Source of the DNA: Clostridia bacterium
Lineage (GTDB): Bacteria > Bacillota > Clostridia > Oscillospirales > Acutalibacteraceae
Reading direction: 5' to 3'
DNA length: 49,648 bases
Assembly (NCBI GenBank): GCA_017453685.1
Contig: JAFTEL010000139.1
Coordinates: 1-49,648 of the forward strand
Shown one piece after another: positions 49,621 through 49,648 of this stretch. The notes under the pieces were generated by a model. It saw only the letters and a list, made by a program, of their open reading frames with translations, was not told the origin of the DNA and made no database searches. Each line of letters opens with the position of its first letter. Within the stretch, counting starts at the first letter, position 1. Both the position numbers and the translations under genes were made by a program.

Positions 49621-49648
49621 TGGTGCCTTCGGTCGGAATCGAACCAAC
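49621..49648 (-). tRNA. Partial tRNA, 3' part only (possibly Leu)
   Basis: The 3' end is visible: T-arm GTTGG-TTCGATT-CCGAC, acceptor strand CGAAGGC, discriminator A and encoded CCA. The anticodon lies beyond the window edge. A Leu tRNA starting GCCTTCG would fit the acceptor and discriminator, but identity cannot be settled here. Confidence 0.85.

Overview
The window comes from a moderately GC-rich, endospore-forming member of the Clostridia, most like the Oscillospiraceae/Ruminococcaceae. The reasons are an intact spoIIIAA-AH operon, an uninterrupted sigK, the Firmicutes order nusB-xseA-xseB-ispA-dxs-tlyA-nadK-argR-recN, TTGACA/TATAAT promoters, AGGAGG ribosome sites, frequent TTG starts, and a secreted protein with a dockerin. 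No rRNA, CRISPR array, phage or complete insertion sequence is visible.

Layout. 1-785: the 3' end of a probable surface-protein gene and a 50-residue acidic peptide. 786-1405: non-coding, with a decayed tandem array of 11 units. 1406-1842: a minus-strand tRNA operon (Gly-TCC, Arg-TCT, His-GTG, Gln-TTG) with its own promoter and terminator. 1876-4803: a minus-strand operon ydjC-like deacetylase-proB-proA. 4955-6409: malQ. 6618-9558: a three-gene plus-strand unit of CotH-like kinase, VTC polyphosphate-polymerase domain and DUF4956 membrane protein. 9626-11110: YfcC-type transporter (minus). 11391-13538: secreted transglutaminase/InlB-repeat/dockerin protein. 13603-19698: a minus-strand operon of YfhO-family membrane protein, GH3-type acyl-adenylating enzyme and secreted SGNH-like protein. 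19839-24605: spoIIIAA-AH. 24674-24772: a probable structured leader or small RNA ending in a terminator. 24790-35460: the housekeeping run nusB, TsaD-like paralogue, xseA, xseB, ispA, dxs, tlyA, nadK, argR, recN, tyrS. 35543-38970: a SpoVD/PBP2-like transpeptidase, a Gfo/Idh/MocA oxidoreductase and sigK. 38972-45105: a tightly packed minus-strand operon tmk-DUF2156-GNAT-DJ-1-FTHF cyclo-ligase-mltG-U32. 45324-48163: an 8-TM protein, class II aldolase and aldose epimerase. 48224-49143: a zinc-ribbon/TM2 protein with a DUF2752 protein. 49265-49391: a mini-hairpin array. 49425-49648: a second minus-strand tRNA cluster (Cys-GCA, Gly-GCC and a partial tRNA).

How the genes work together. Sporulation links spoIIIA (the mother cell-forespore channel), sigK (late mother-cell sigma factor, with a pro-sequence) and possibly the transpeptidase. 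Two sigma-E-like promoters, one before spoIIIAA and one before sigK, fit a shared mother-cell programme. The most interesting uncharacterised units are the CotH-VTC-DUF4956 cluster (possible envelope phosphate or polyphosphate chemistry), the YfhO-GH3-SGNH operon (possible envelope acylation and deacylation), and the attenuator-like leader before nusB. All three functional readings are inferences from family membership and gene order.
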